Shown piece by piece: positions 16,526 to 23,723 of a DNA stretch of 43,939 bases (its first letter is position 1; every line of letters begins with the position of its first letter). Source of the DNA: SG8-4 sp964562575 (GTDB lineage: Bacteria; Planctomycetota; Phycisphaerae; Sedimentisphaerales; Anaerobacaceae); assembly GCA_964562575.1 (NCBI GenBank), contig CAZLTY010000006.1, positions 1 to 43,939 of the forward strand, given 5' to 3'. The notes beneath the pieces were generated by a model. That model was not told where the DNA came from. It worked only from the letters and a program-made list of their open reading frames with translations, and made no database searches. A program made the translations under genes and the position numbers.

Positions 16526-17838
16526 AAAGCTCCTTTCTCCAAATCGTTCGACTGAGCTTGAAGAACCTTATGGTCCATAAGATGCGTGCCTCTCTGGCTG
16601 CATTGGGCATCTTCATCGGCACCAGTACGGTGATCTGGTTGGTGGCGATGGGGGAAGGCGTTAGCCACCGGGCACAGCAACAGATCAAGGAACTCGGCGC
16701 CACGAACATCATCATACGGACCAAGCAGCCGAGTTCCGCCAGTGACGAGCAGGCCGCTAACAGTCGTATCAAGATCTATGGCCTGTTGAGAGACGACTAC
16801 CGTCGCATCGTCGAGAATATTCCGACCATTCGCCGCGCTATTCCCATGCGTGAGCTTCGCTTCGAATTGCGTCTGGGAAACCGGACGGCTGACGCCAAAC
16901 TCGTGGGATGCGTCGAGGATTACCTGGGACTGAATCGATTGGAAATAGCGCGGGGGCGATGGCTCACGCCGCGCGACCGCGGTAAGAAGGTCGTGGTACT
17001 GGCCCACGACACGGCCAAGCGACTCTTCCCTTATGAGGACCCGATCGGCCGGACGATCTGGGTGGGAAGTGAATTTTACGTGGTGATCGGTCAAACCAAG
17101 CCGCGCACGGCTTCGGCCGCGATCGGCGGCAGCCTCGATGCCCGCGATTACAACCTGGATGCTTACATCCCGCTTAAGACCCTCCGCTATCGCGTTGGCG
17201 ATCTCGTGATGAAACGCGTCGGCGGAGAATTCCAGGGAGAACGAGTCGAACTCAGCCAAATCACCGTGAGCGTCGACAGCGTGGGCGACGTTGACGAAAC
17301 GGCGGCCATCATCAATACGTTACTGAAGAAATATCACGAAAAGGAAGACTACGCAGTTGTTGTGCCCAAGGAGTTACTGCAGCAGGCGGAAAGAACCCGG
17401 GCCATGTTCAATGTCCTGCTGGTGGTCATCGCCGGCATCTCGCTGCTCGTTGGCGGGATCGGCATCATGAATATCATGCTTGCCACGGTGACCGAGCGAA
17501 CCCGCGAGATCGGCATTCGTCGGGCTCTCGGCGCAAAGCGCCGAGACATTATCCAACAGTTTCTCACCGAGACGGTTGTACTGACGGCCGGCGGCGGTCT
17601 GCTGGGAGTCCTGTTCGGCCTTTTGTGCGGCCCCCTGTTTCGAGGTTTGCGGTCAGGAGTGACGATTGTTTCACCGGACCTGTTGCCGCCGATTGTTTAC
17701 ACGCTCGAACCGCGCATCGCTGCCTGGTCGGTTATTTTGTCATTGGCCATTTCCCTAGGCGTGGGGATTGTATTCGGAGTCTATCCAGCCCGGCAGGCCG
17801 CGTACATGGACCCGATAGAAGCACTGCGTCACGAATAG
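16522..17838 (+). CDS. MacB-type FtsX-family ABC permease, without ATPase domain
   Basis: 438 aa. An N-terminal helix (SLAALGIFIGTSTVIWLVAM, about 25-44) is followed by a MacB-like periplasmic core domain (about 45-285). Three helices then form the FtsX domain: MFNVLLVVIAGISLLVGGIGIMN, the coupling-helix region ATVTERTREIGIRRALGAKR, VLTAGGGLLGVLFGLLCGPL, and a last helix ending YPARQAAYMDPIEALRHE. MacB proteins usually carry an N-terminal nucleotide-binding domain; here it is absent, so the pump needs a separate LolD-type ATPase, and none is encoded in this operon. The 4-bp ATGA overlap with the fourth adaptor supports co-translation. The likely role is an ATP-driven mechanotransmission permease working with the adaptors and TolC-like duct, exporting an unknown substrate. 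Confidence 0.9.
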   Translation: MKSSFLQIVRLSLKNLMVHKMRASLAALGIFIGTSTVIWLVAMGEGVSHRAQQQIKELGATNIIIRTKQPSSASDEQAANSRIKIYGLLRDDYRRIVENIPTIRRAIPMRELRFELRLGNRTADAKLVGCVEDYLGLNRLEIARGRWLTPRDRGKKVVVLAHDTAKRLFPYEDPIGRTIWVGSEFYVVIGQTKPRTASAAIGGSLDARDYNLDAYIPLKTLRYRVGDLVMKRVGGEFQGERVELSQITVSVDSVGDVDETAAIINTLLKKYHEKEDYAVVVPKELLQQAERTRAMFNVLLVVIAGISLLVGGIGIMNIMLATVTERTREIGIRRALGAKRRDIIQQFLTETVVLTAGGGLLGVLFGLLCGPLFRGLRSGVTIVSPDLLPPIVYTLEPRIAAWSVILSLAISLGVGIVFGVYPARQAAYMDPIEALRHE

Positions 17839-18034
17839 TCAATCCCTTTCGCATGCCGGTCTATTGGCCGAGGACGGTTGAGGCCATCAGGAGTACGGCA
17901 GCCAAAACAAGACAGGTCGACAGGTTCGTTTTCGTTGTTCGTAAACAGGTAGGCGGCCACACCCGGTTCGGTATACTGACCCGTGTTGTAGTCACTTACC
18001 CAGAGGTTCTCACGTAGATCTTCTCTCCTCAGTT

Positions 18035-18688
18035 CTAACCCGCATATCTCAGCACTGCGATGAAGTGACATGCAGTACCCGCCATAACGAACAGGTGCCA
18101 AACAAAGTGCGCATACCGAATACGCTTGGCTGCGTAAAACCCCACCCCCGCTGTGTAGGCCACTCCTCCCGCCGCCAGCCAAAACAGGCCCCGCGATGGC
18201 ATATTGAGCCACAACGGCTTGACGGCAATTATGATGAGCCAACCCATGGCAAGATACAAAATCGTTGAGAGCCTTTGGTACCTTACGCCCCCGATAGACT
18301 TGAGGAGGACACCCACAACAGCTATACCCCAAACGAGTCCAAACAGAGTCCAGCCCCAGGCGCCTCGAAGCACCCCAAGCGTGAACGGCGTATACGTGCC
18401 CGCGATCAGCAGGAAGACGGCGCCGTGGTCAAGAATCCGCAATACCCGTTTGGCCTTATTCCTCGCCAGTATGTGGTAGAGTGTGGATGTAAGGTACAGC
18501 AGCACCATCGTGAACGCGAAGACGCTCGCGCCCACGATTCCAGCAGAGCTGTCACGCTGAACCGCAGAGACTATAAGAACTGGCGAAACTGCGACTGCCG
18601 CCAGGAGGCCTACACCATGGCTAACGCCGTTGGCGATTTCCTCGGCGGCCGACTGCGCACGTTTTTGTGATGCGAGCGATTTGGTCAT
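18035..18688 (-). CDS. Hemolysin III family membrane protein (PAQR/YqfA-like)
   Basis: 217 aa with about seven hydrophobic helices. Family hallmarks are present: an early EEIANGVSHGVG (glutamate, asparagine and histidine of motif 1), YLTSTLYH, LDHGAVFLLIAGTYTPF, and a C-terminal FVWHLFVMAGTACHF with conserved histidines (the PAQR metal site uses one early and two late His plus an Asp). The family is related to adiponectin receptors and may have hydrolase activity; the bacterial function is unclear and the 'hemolysin' name rests on one Bacillus protein. It is convergent with the permease operon and separated from it by about 200 bp with no obvious terminator. Confidence 0.9.
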   Translation of the reverse strand: MTKSLASQKRAQSAAEEIANGVSHGVGLLAAVAVSPVLIVSAVQRDSSAGIVGASVFAFTMVLLYLTSTLYHILARNKAKRVLRILDHGAVFLLIAGTYTPFTLGVLRGAWGWTLFGLVWGIAVVGVLLKSIGGVRYQRLSTILYLAMGWLIIIAVKPLWLNMPSRGLFWLAAGGVAYTAGVGFYAAKRIRYAHFVWHLFVMAGTACHFIAVLRYAG

Positions 18689-19302
18689 GGAAGCAAATCC
18701 TCTTCGGTCTAACGCACGCCTCAGGGGCCGGAAGGGGCGCAGCCCCTGGAGGTCCCTTGCAGGCGATTGTCCTGAATCACATTATTCAAACAAACTATAT
18801 CTTCCTGGTTGCCATTGTGATGAATTCTTACGAATGGTCAATCACGTTTGACAACGAAAGGCACCTCGTAGGGGCGGGTCCCTGTGCCCGCCCGTTCTCT
18901 ATGCCAAGGATGAGGGCGGCCACGGGGAGCCGGGCGACCACAGGGAGTCGCCCCTACGCGAATAACGATAATACCATACAGATGAGAAATGTGGAATCCG
19001 CCGTAGGCGGATGACTGCCCTAATTTTGCATTTTGATTTTTGCATTATCATCCCAGGCTGGTTGCTTGCGAGCACCAAAGATGGTAAAATACGGTTTCTT
19101 GACAAACAAAAAGCCCTCTGGTATCGTAGGGACCGTGGATAAAATGAAGAAGCAACGCAAATTTCAGGTGGGGCAGATAGAAATGGAAAGATCAAATATC
19201 AAGAATCAAATATCAAAACAAAGGCACAAAGTCGCAAAGGGCCAAAGGCACAGAGTTATAGAAGGCCACCCTGTGCCTTTGTGCCTATGTTCCTCTGTGC
19301 CT
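18689..19302. other. Repeat-filled intergenic region
   Basis: About 610 bp without a convincing gene. It contains an imperfect inverted repeat (18868-18957), simple intergenic words of the type TTTTGCATTTTGATTTTTGC (near 19025-19050), and a stretch of CAAAGGCACAAAGTCGC-like words (19216-19310) whose reverse complements recur at about 20580-20690. The open frame that runs through it upstream of 19303 looks like repeat rather than protein. Confidence 0.6.
18868..18957. repeat. Imperfect inverted repeat with GTAGGGGCG ends
   Basis: The left arm GTAGGGGCGGGTCCCTGTG (18868-18886) is the near reverse complement of the right arm CACAGGGAGTCGCCCCTAC (18939-18957). The inner arms CCCGCCCG and CGGGCGAC extend the pairing. 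It can fold into a long GC-rich hairpin. It looks like a dispersed intergenic palindrome; only one copy is seen in this window. Confidence 0.55.
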
Positions 19303-19345
19303 GTGTTCACCAATTTTGCACTTTGCATTTTGATTTTTGCATTGT
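19210..19345. repeat. Intergenic repeat array (GGCACAAAG words plus TTTTGCA/ATTTTGA words), copy A
   Basis: Contains AAGGCACAAAGTCGCAAAGG, then CCTTTGTGCCTATGTTCCTC, then CAATTTTGCACTTTGCATTT. The same words occur in opposite order and strand at 20530-20700, and the AT-rich part recurs near 19025, 22015-22060 and 30855-30985. They sit only between genes or at gene ends and look like a dispersed, decaying family. This copy overlaps the apparent N-terminus of the next gene. Confidence 0.6.
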
Positions 19346-20532
19346 CATCTCAGGCCTTGTATGCGTGTTCGACGCCGGTCTTCAGGTATGCTCTGGAGAG
19401 ATGGCCCGCGGATTTCTATGACGGGGTTCTGGTCCACCGGGGCCCGATCGCCGACGACCACCCCGCCGCCAGGCTTTTCGAGGGCGAAACGGCCGAATTC
19501 CTGAATCTGCGCCTTTCCAGAATGGATCTCGATTCGGCAGCCGAAGAAGATGTCAAGAACCTGCTGGGTGATAAGGTTCCGGAAAAACTGCCGGCCCTCG
19601 TACTGTGGTACCCCTGGCATAAAGGCCGGGCGGCACCCTTCTGGTCGGGCGAGTTTACACCGGCGACGGTGGCGGTGCTGATTCAGTCCCGGACGCGCAC
19701 AGAGGTGGCCAAGCGTCTGACCGAAGGGCAGACAGGAGTTTGGATTTTCGTCGAATCGGGCGACAAAGCCAAGGACAAAGCAGCGCTGGAACTGCTCCAG
19801 AAGGAACTGGAGACGGTGACCAAGGAGTTGATGGAGTTCGCGCCTCCGGTCCAGGAGATGGACATGCCGAGTGTGTCGTTCGAGTTCTCGACGGTGTCCC
19901 TTTCGCGAACAGATCCGAATGAGCGTGCTCTGCTGTCGATGATCATGCACAGCGAGCCTGACCTCGACGAGTATGTAAAAGAGCCGATGGCGGTTCCGGT
20001 CTTCGGACGAGGCCGGGCCCTCTATACGCTCATAGGCGAGGGCATCAACGCCGACAATATTCGCGAAGCGGCGGCATTCCTGAGCGGGCCATGCGGGTGC
20101 GAAATCAAAATGATGAACCCAGGCGTGGATTTGCTGATGGCGGTTAACTGGGACGGCGCTGTGATGCAATACTACGAGGAGTTCTACGCGACCGCGGAAG
20201 AGGAGGAACTGCCGGAGCTGACCAGTGTGTTCCCGGATGACCCGGAGCCGGTCCAGGTCGAACTTGACGTCACCGCTCAGGTAGCTGAAAGTGATTCGCC
20301 TGATGATCCACCTGCTGCCGTTGAAGAAACGGAAGAAGCAGAAGAAGTAGAACCTGTGACGCTCGAAGTGTCGATTACTAATCCGATCGATGTCAACGAG
20401 GTACAGGGCGAGGTAGTCGAGACACGCCAAGTGCGAGGCCTCGGAGTTATGGGAACGGCCGCCGTCTCACTGGGCGGGCTAATGCTGGTGGTGGTCTTGG
20501 GGACGCTGGCAGTGAGCAGGAAGAAAAAATAG
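19303..20532 (+). CDS. Exported protein with C-terminal membrane anchor, unknown function
   Basis: About 409 aa from GTG 19303 (alternatives GTG 19297 or ATG 19183); the start is uncertain and no Shine-Dalgarno sequence is seen. The N-terminal hydrophobic stretch (NFALCILIFALSSQALYAC) acts as a signal peptide, possibly with a lipobox (LYAC), and is encoded within the intergenic repeat. The mature part starts STPVFRYALERWPADFYDGV. It includes a helical stretch (KDKAALELLQKELETVTKEL), an acidic linker (ETEEAEEVEPV), and one C-terminal helix (MGTAAVSLGGLMLVVVLGTL) with a KKK stop-transfer. The topology is a periplasmic domain tethered to the inner membrane. It is followed by an FtsX permease and a LolD-like ATPase in the same direction, so it is probably an accessory or sensor of that ABC module. 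No domain is recognised. Confidence 0.75.
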   Translation: MFTNFALCILIFALSSQALYACSTPVFRYALERWPADFYDGVLVHRGPIADDHPAARLFEGETAEFLNLRLSRMDLDSAAEEDVKNLLGDKVPEKLPALVLWYPWHKGRAAPFWSGEFTPATVAVLIQSRTRTEVAKRLTEGQTGVWIFVESGDKAKDKAALELLQKELETVTKELMEFAPPVQEMDMPSVSFEFSTVSLSRTDPNERALLSMIMHSEPDLDEYVKEPMAVPVFGRGRALYTLIGEGINADNIREAAAFLSGPCGCEIKMMNPGVDLLMAVNWDGAVMQYYEEFYATAEEEELPELTSVFPDDPEPVQVELDVTAQVAESDSPDDPPAAVEETEEAEEVEPVTLEVSITNPIDVNEVQGEVVETRQVRGLGVMGTAAVSLGGLMLVVVLGTLAVSRKKK

Positions 20533-20700
20533 AAAATCAAAATGTAAAGCTTGTCCCGAGCGAAGTCGAGGGATGCAAAATTGATGAACAAAGGCACAGA
20601 GGAACATAGGCACAAAGGCACAGAGCGGCCTGCCATAACTTTGTGCCTTTGGCCCTTTGCCCCTTTGTGCCTTTATGTTGATTTCTGATATTTGATTTTT
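20530..20700. repeat. Intergenic repeat array, copy B (inverted relative to copy A)
   Basis: Holds AAAATCAAAATGTAAAGCTT, ACAAAGGCACAGAGGAACAT and CTTTGTGCCTTTGGCCCTTT. These are largely the reverse complements of the words at 19210-19345. Copies A and B therefore flank the unknown membrane-anchored gene as an inverted pair about 1.3 kb apart. Confidence 0.6.
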
Positions 20701-20713
20701 TGTCGGTGCATTC

Positions 20714-22000
20714 ATGACGATCTGGAGTTTGCTGGTACGCGAAATATTGCATCGCAAGTTTAACTTTGCCTTGGGAGTTTTCTCCGTGATGGTTGCCAGC
20801 GGCTCGCTCATCGGCGCTGTCACGTTGTTGCGAATCCATGATATCCAAACGGGGCAAATCCTCGAGGAAAAGCAGGCCGAGCTGGCCGCAAACATGGCTC
20901 AGTTGCAGGATGAAACGCGAAAGGCCATGCTCAAGCTCGGCTTCAACGTCGTCATCCTTCCCAAAGACCAGAATCTTTCGGACTGGTATTCTGATGATTA
21001 TGCCTCGAAGTACATGCCCGAGGATTACGTGGAGAAGCTGGCCGATTCCGGCGTCGTCACGGTCCGGCATTTTCTTCCCAGCTTGCAGCAGAAGATCGAG
21101 TGGCCCGAACGCAAGCGCAAGATCATCCTGGTCGGCACTCGCGGCGAGGTTCCCAATTTGCACAAGAGCCTTGTCAAGCCGCTCGTACAGTCTGTGCCGC
21201 CCGGGACAATAACACTGGGACACGAGCTGCATCGAAGCATGGATATCAAAGTCGGCGACGATGTTGAGCTGATGGGAAAGTTATTCAAGGTTAATACCTG
21301 CTACAAGGAGCGCGGCAACAAGGACGACATCACAGCCTGGATCTATCTGGCCGAAGCCCAGGAACTGTTGGACAAGCCGGGGATGATCAATGCTATCCTT
21401 GCTCTCGAATGCCATTGTACCGGCGACGCGCTACCTATGATACGCAAGGAAATCGCCGCTGTTTTGCCGAACACACAGGTCATAGAGCGGGGCTCCCGCG
21501 CCATCGCACGGGCCGAGGCTCGCACGAAAGTTGCCGAGCAGGCCCGGCTGGCCGTAGAAAACGAAACGACCGCCCGGGCGATACTTCGCCAGAGCCGCGA
21601 ACGCTTCGCATCCGTACTGATACCCGTGGTAGTCACGGCCTGTGCCGTCTGGGTTGCCGTGCTCGGGTTCACCAATGTCCGCACGCGGCGGGACGAGATC
21701 GGCATCCTCCGCACGCTCGGCGTTTCGGCCAAACACGTTCTGGTCATGTTTATGTCGAGACACATTCTTCTCGGCATGTCGGGCGGCGCGCTGGGGTTTG
21801 GTGCCGGCGTGCTGTCGGCGATTTATTTCACTGCCGTCCGCGAAGGCGTCGATGTGCAGATAATCGGAACGGATTTCTCGTGGGCAGGCTTGCTTCTGGC
21901 CTCCGTGGGCGGTGCCGCAGTTCTGGCGGTGATCGCAGGCTGGATCCCCGCCCTGATGGCAACCCGCCAGGACCCGGCGGTGGTTTTACGTGAAGAGTAA
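20714..22000 (+). CDS. FtsX-family ABC transporter permease
   Basis: 428 aa. The N-terminal helix is LGVFSVMVASGSLIGAVTLL (about 20-39). A periplasmic domain (about 40-290) starts with a long charged helix (LEEKQAELAANMAQLQDETR). The FtsX domain has three further helices: VLIPVVVTACAVWVAVLGFT, a coupling segment VRTRRDEIGILRTLGVSAKH, ILLGMSGGALGFGAGVLSAI, and WAGLLLASVGGAAVLAVIAG, ending ATRQDPAVVLREE as in LolC/E and MacB permeases. It lies between the membrane-anchored unknown protein and the ATPase gene. It probably functions as a homodimer in lipoprotein-release-like or mechanotransmission-type activity; the substrate is unknown. Confidence 0.9.
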   Translation: MTIWSLLVREILHRKFNFALGVFSVMVASGSLIGAVTLLRIHDIQTGQILEEKQAELAANMAQLQDETRKAMLKLGFNVVILPKDQNLSDWYSDDYASKYMPEDYVEKLADSGVVTVRHFLPSLQQKIEWPERKRKIILVGTRGEVPNLHKSLVKPLVQSVPPGTITLGHELHRSMDIKVGDDVELMGKLFKVNTCYKERGNKDDITAWIYLAEAQELLDKPGMINAILALECHCTGDALPMIRKEIAAVLPNTQVIERGSRAIARAEARTKVAEQARLAVENETTARAILRQSRERFASVLIPVVVTACAVWVAVLGFTNVRTRRDEIGILRTLGVSAKHVLVMFMSRHILLGMSGGALGFGAGVLSAIYFTAVREGVDVQIIGTDFSWAGLLLASVGGAAVLAVIAGWIPALMATRQDPAVVLREE

Positions 22001-22180
22001 GAAACATGAAATCCTAAATGCTAATTTCTAAATTCTAAACAAATGCAAAATTCAAATGACCCAACTTCAAAACGACGTCCCCTGTGATCTTGTACACCCG
22101 TGTTTTGAACATTTGTATTTTGAACATTCGACATTGTTTAGGATTCAGAAATTAGAGTTTAGAGTTTCCTTAGGACTTGT

Positions 22181-22837
22181 ATGCTTGAATTCAAGAATGT
22201 TGGCAGATGGTTTGAGGGCGACCAAGGCAAGGTTACAGCTCTGAGCGAGGTTTCATTTTCGTTGAAACCCGGGGAATTGTTGGCTGTGCGCGGTCCCAGC
22301 GGTTGCGGCAAGACAACGCTGCTGCTGATCGCCGGCGGTCTTCTTGGTCCCAGTTCGGGGCAGATGATACTGGACGGTCAGGATCCTTATGAATTGAGTC
22401 CCGAGAAGCGCAGCGGCTTGCGGGCTAAGACTATCGGATTCGTATTCCAGCAGTTCCACTTGATTCCGTACCTGACGGTCCGCCAGAACATCCAGGTAGC
22501 TTCCCTCGCCGTGCCTGCGAACGAAGCCGCTGAGAGGACGCAGGAACTGATCAGTCATTTCGGCCTGGACGATCGAGCCGGTCACGTGCCGGCCCAGCTC
22601 AGTACGGGTGAAAGGCAGCGTACGGCTTTAGCTCGCGCGCTCCTGAACCGCCCCAAAGTCATCCTGGCCGACGAACCTACGGGTAATCTCGATGAGGACA
22701 ATGCCCAAACGGTTTTGGGCTACCTTGGCAAATACGTCACTGACGGCGGATGCGTCCTGCTGGTCACTCACGACGTCAGAGCCGCCGGACACGCCACCCG
22801 CACCCTCCAAATGAGCGGCGGTAGGCTGACTGCATAA
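22181..22837 (+). CDS. LolD/MacB-type ABC transporter ATPase
   Basis: 218 aa, cytoplasmic. It has Walker A GPSGCGKTT (about 39-47), Q-loop GFVFQQFHLIPYLTV, ABC signature LSTGERQRTALARALL, Walker B VILADEPTGNLD, and an H-loop in LLVTHDVRAAGH. The DEPTGNLD and LSTGERQR forms are those of the LolD/FtsE/MacB group that pairs with FtsX-type permeases, which matches the permease gene 180 bp upstream. It could also serve the ATPase-less MacB-type permease at 16522-17838, which lacks its own; that is speculation. The spacer before it holds another copy of the AT-rich intergenic words. Confidence 0.93.
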   Translation: MLEFKNVGRWFEGDQGKVTALSEVSFSLKPGELLAVRGPSGCGKTTLLLIAGGLLGPSSGQMILDGQDPYELSPEKRSGLRAKTIGFVFQQFHLIPYLTVRQNIQVASLAVPANEAAERTQELISHFGLDDRAGHVPAQLSTGERQRTALARALLNRPKVILADEPTGNLDEDNAQTVLGYLGKYVTDGGCVLLVTHDVRAAGHATRTLQMSGGRLTA

Positions 22838-23064
22838 GCAGGATCGGCATGGGCAACAAGTTGCCCATTCTAACTCAGGCAACGGGGGCTCTCCAACAAT
22901 AAGTCCGCGCTTCGAGCCAAAGCTCAGCAAAAAGGTGAGATTGTTCTTGTGCATCACTCACATGGCGGATAGGCTGTGTGGAAGTATCGAGCTGGGATCG
23001 GCCCAAGGAGGCGGCTGTCCAGGCGTGACAGACAGTGACTATTCGAGGGCTTTGCTCAAGACCG

Positions 23065-23628
23065 ATGCAAAACGACTCTACTATATCCCACGAGACCCTC
23101 ATGGTCCAGTTTCAGACGCAGCTCGATTCGTACGCTTTCGATAGAATCGTTTCTGCCTATATGAAGCCCGCCGTGGGAGTAGCCCGGCAGATTCTCTCGG
23201 ATCACGCTCTGGCCGAGGATGCCGTTCAAGAGTCGTTCCTGCGAGTGATCCGCAAGCGCGACCAGTACATCCCGCCCAGCCCCTTTTCGTGCTGGTTCTA
23301 TGCAATCGTTCGAAACGTGTGTATGGATATGCTGCGCAGATGCGGCCGGGAGAAGGAAGTTCTTGAGAAAGTCACCACTTTGGGAAGACCTGATCTGCCC
23401 CGGACCGACTTGCCGGAAATCCCCGAATTGTTGACCGTCCTGGAACGCAGTGACCGAGACGTGCTCGTGTTGCGGATTATCCATGGCCTGGGATTTCGCG
23501 ATGTTGCCGCGGCACTCGGCATTTCCGAAGAAGCCGCAAAGAAGCGGGCTCAGCGCGCCCTGAGGCGGCTGCGCACAAAAATCCACGATTCGAAAAGGCA
23601 ACCGGGAGCCTTGCCGATCGCGCTTTAG
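23065..23628 (+). CDS. ECF-family RNA polymerase sigma factor
   Basis: 187 aa from ATG 23065 (GTG 23035 and ATG 23101 are alternatives). Region 2 is visible as ILSDHALAEDAVQESFLRVI with a PFSCWFYAIVRNVCMDMLRR segment (2.3/2.4). Region 4 is ERSDRDVLVLRIIHGLGFRD then VAAALGISEEAAKKRAQRAL, the helix-turn-helix that reads the -35 element. No sigma-3 domain is present, as expected for ECF factors. The next gene, 95 bp on, encodes a zinc-finger anti-sigma protein, so this is a classical sigma/anti-sigma pair, probably autoregulated. The regulon is unknown. Confidence 0.92.
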   Translation: MQNDSTISHETLMVQFQTQLDSYAFDRIVSAYMKPAVGVARQILSDHALAEDAVQESFLRVIRKRDQYIPPSPFSCWFYAIVRNVCMDMLRRCGREKEVLEKVTTLGRPDLPRTDLPEIPELLTVLERSDRDVLVLRIIHGLGFRDVAAALGISEEAAKKRAQRALRRLRTKIHDSKRQPGALPIAL

Positions 23629-23723
23629 ATTCCACTGTCAGCGCGCCAGGCAATTTTTTTTCCCAGACATGTCCCGAAATCACTCCCTCAAACGTACTAC
23701 ACACCGACAGGAGCAAGAAATCT

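Noticed and set aside
15937..17259. 440-codon open frame antisense to adaptor 4 and the permease
   Set aside because: Long antisense frames are common in GC-biased genes; no motif, signal or ribosome site, and the sense genes are clear.
19210..19310. Possible CRISPR array from repeated GGCACAAAG words
   Set aside because: Repeat units are short, irregular and in mixed orientation with no uniform spacers; no cas genes are present.
19345..20430. 361-codon antisense frame
   Set aside because: Same reason; composition rich in R, H and Q, typical of antisense artefacts, against a sense protein with signal and anchor.
22850..22875. Palindrome TGGGCAACAAGTTGCCCA after the LolD-like gene as a terminator
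   Set aside because: A perfect stem but a 2-nt loop and no T-tract; better seen as a short palindrome of unknown role.
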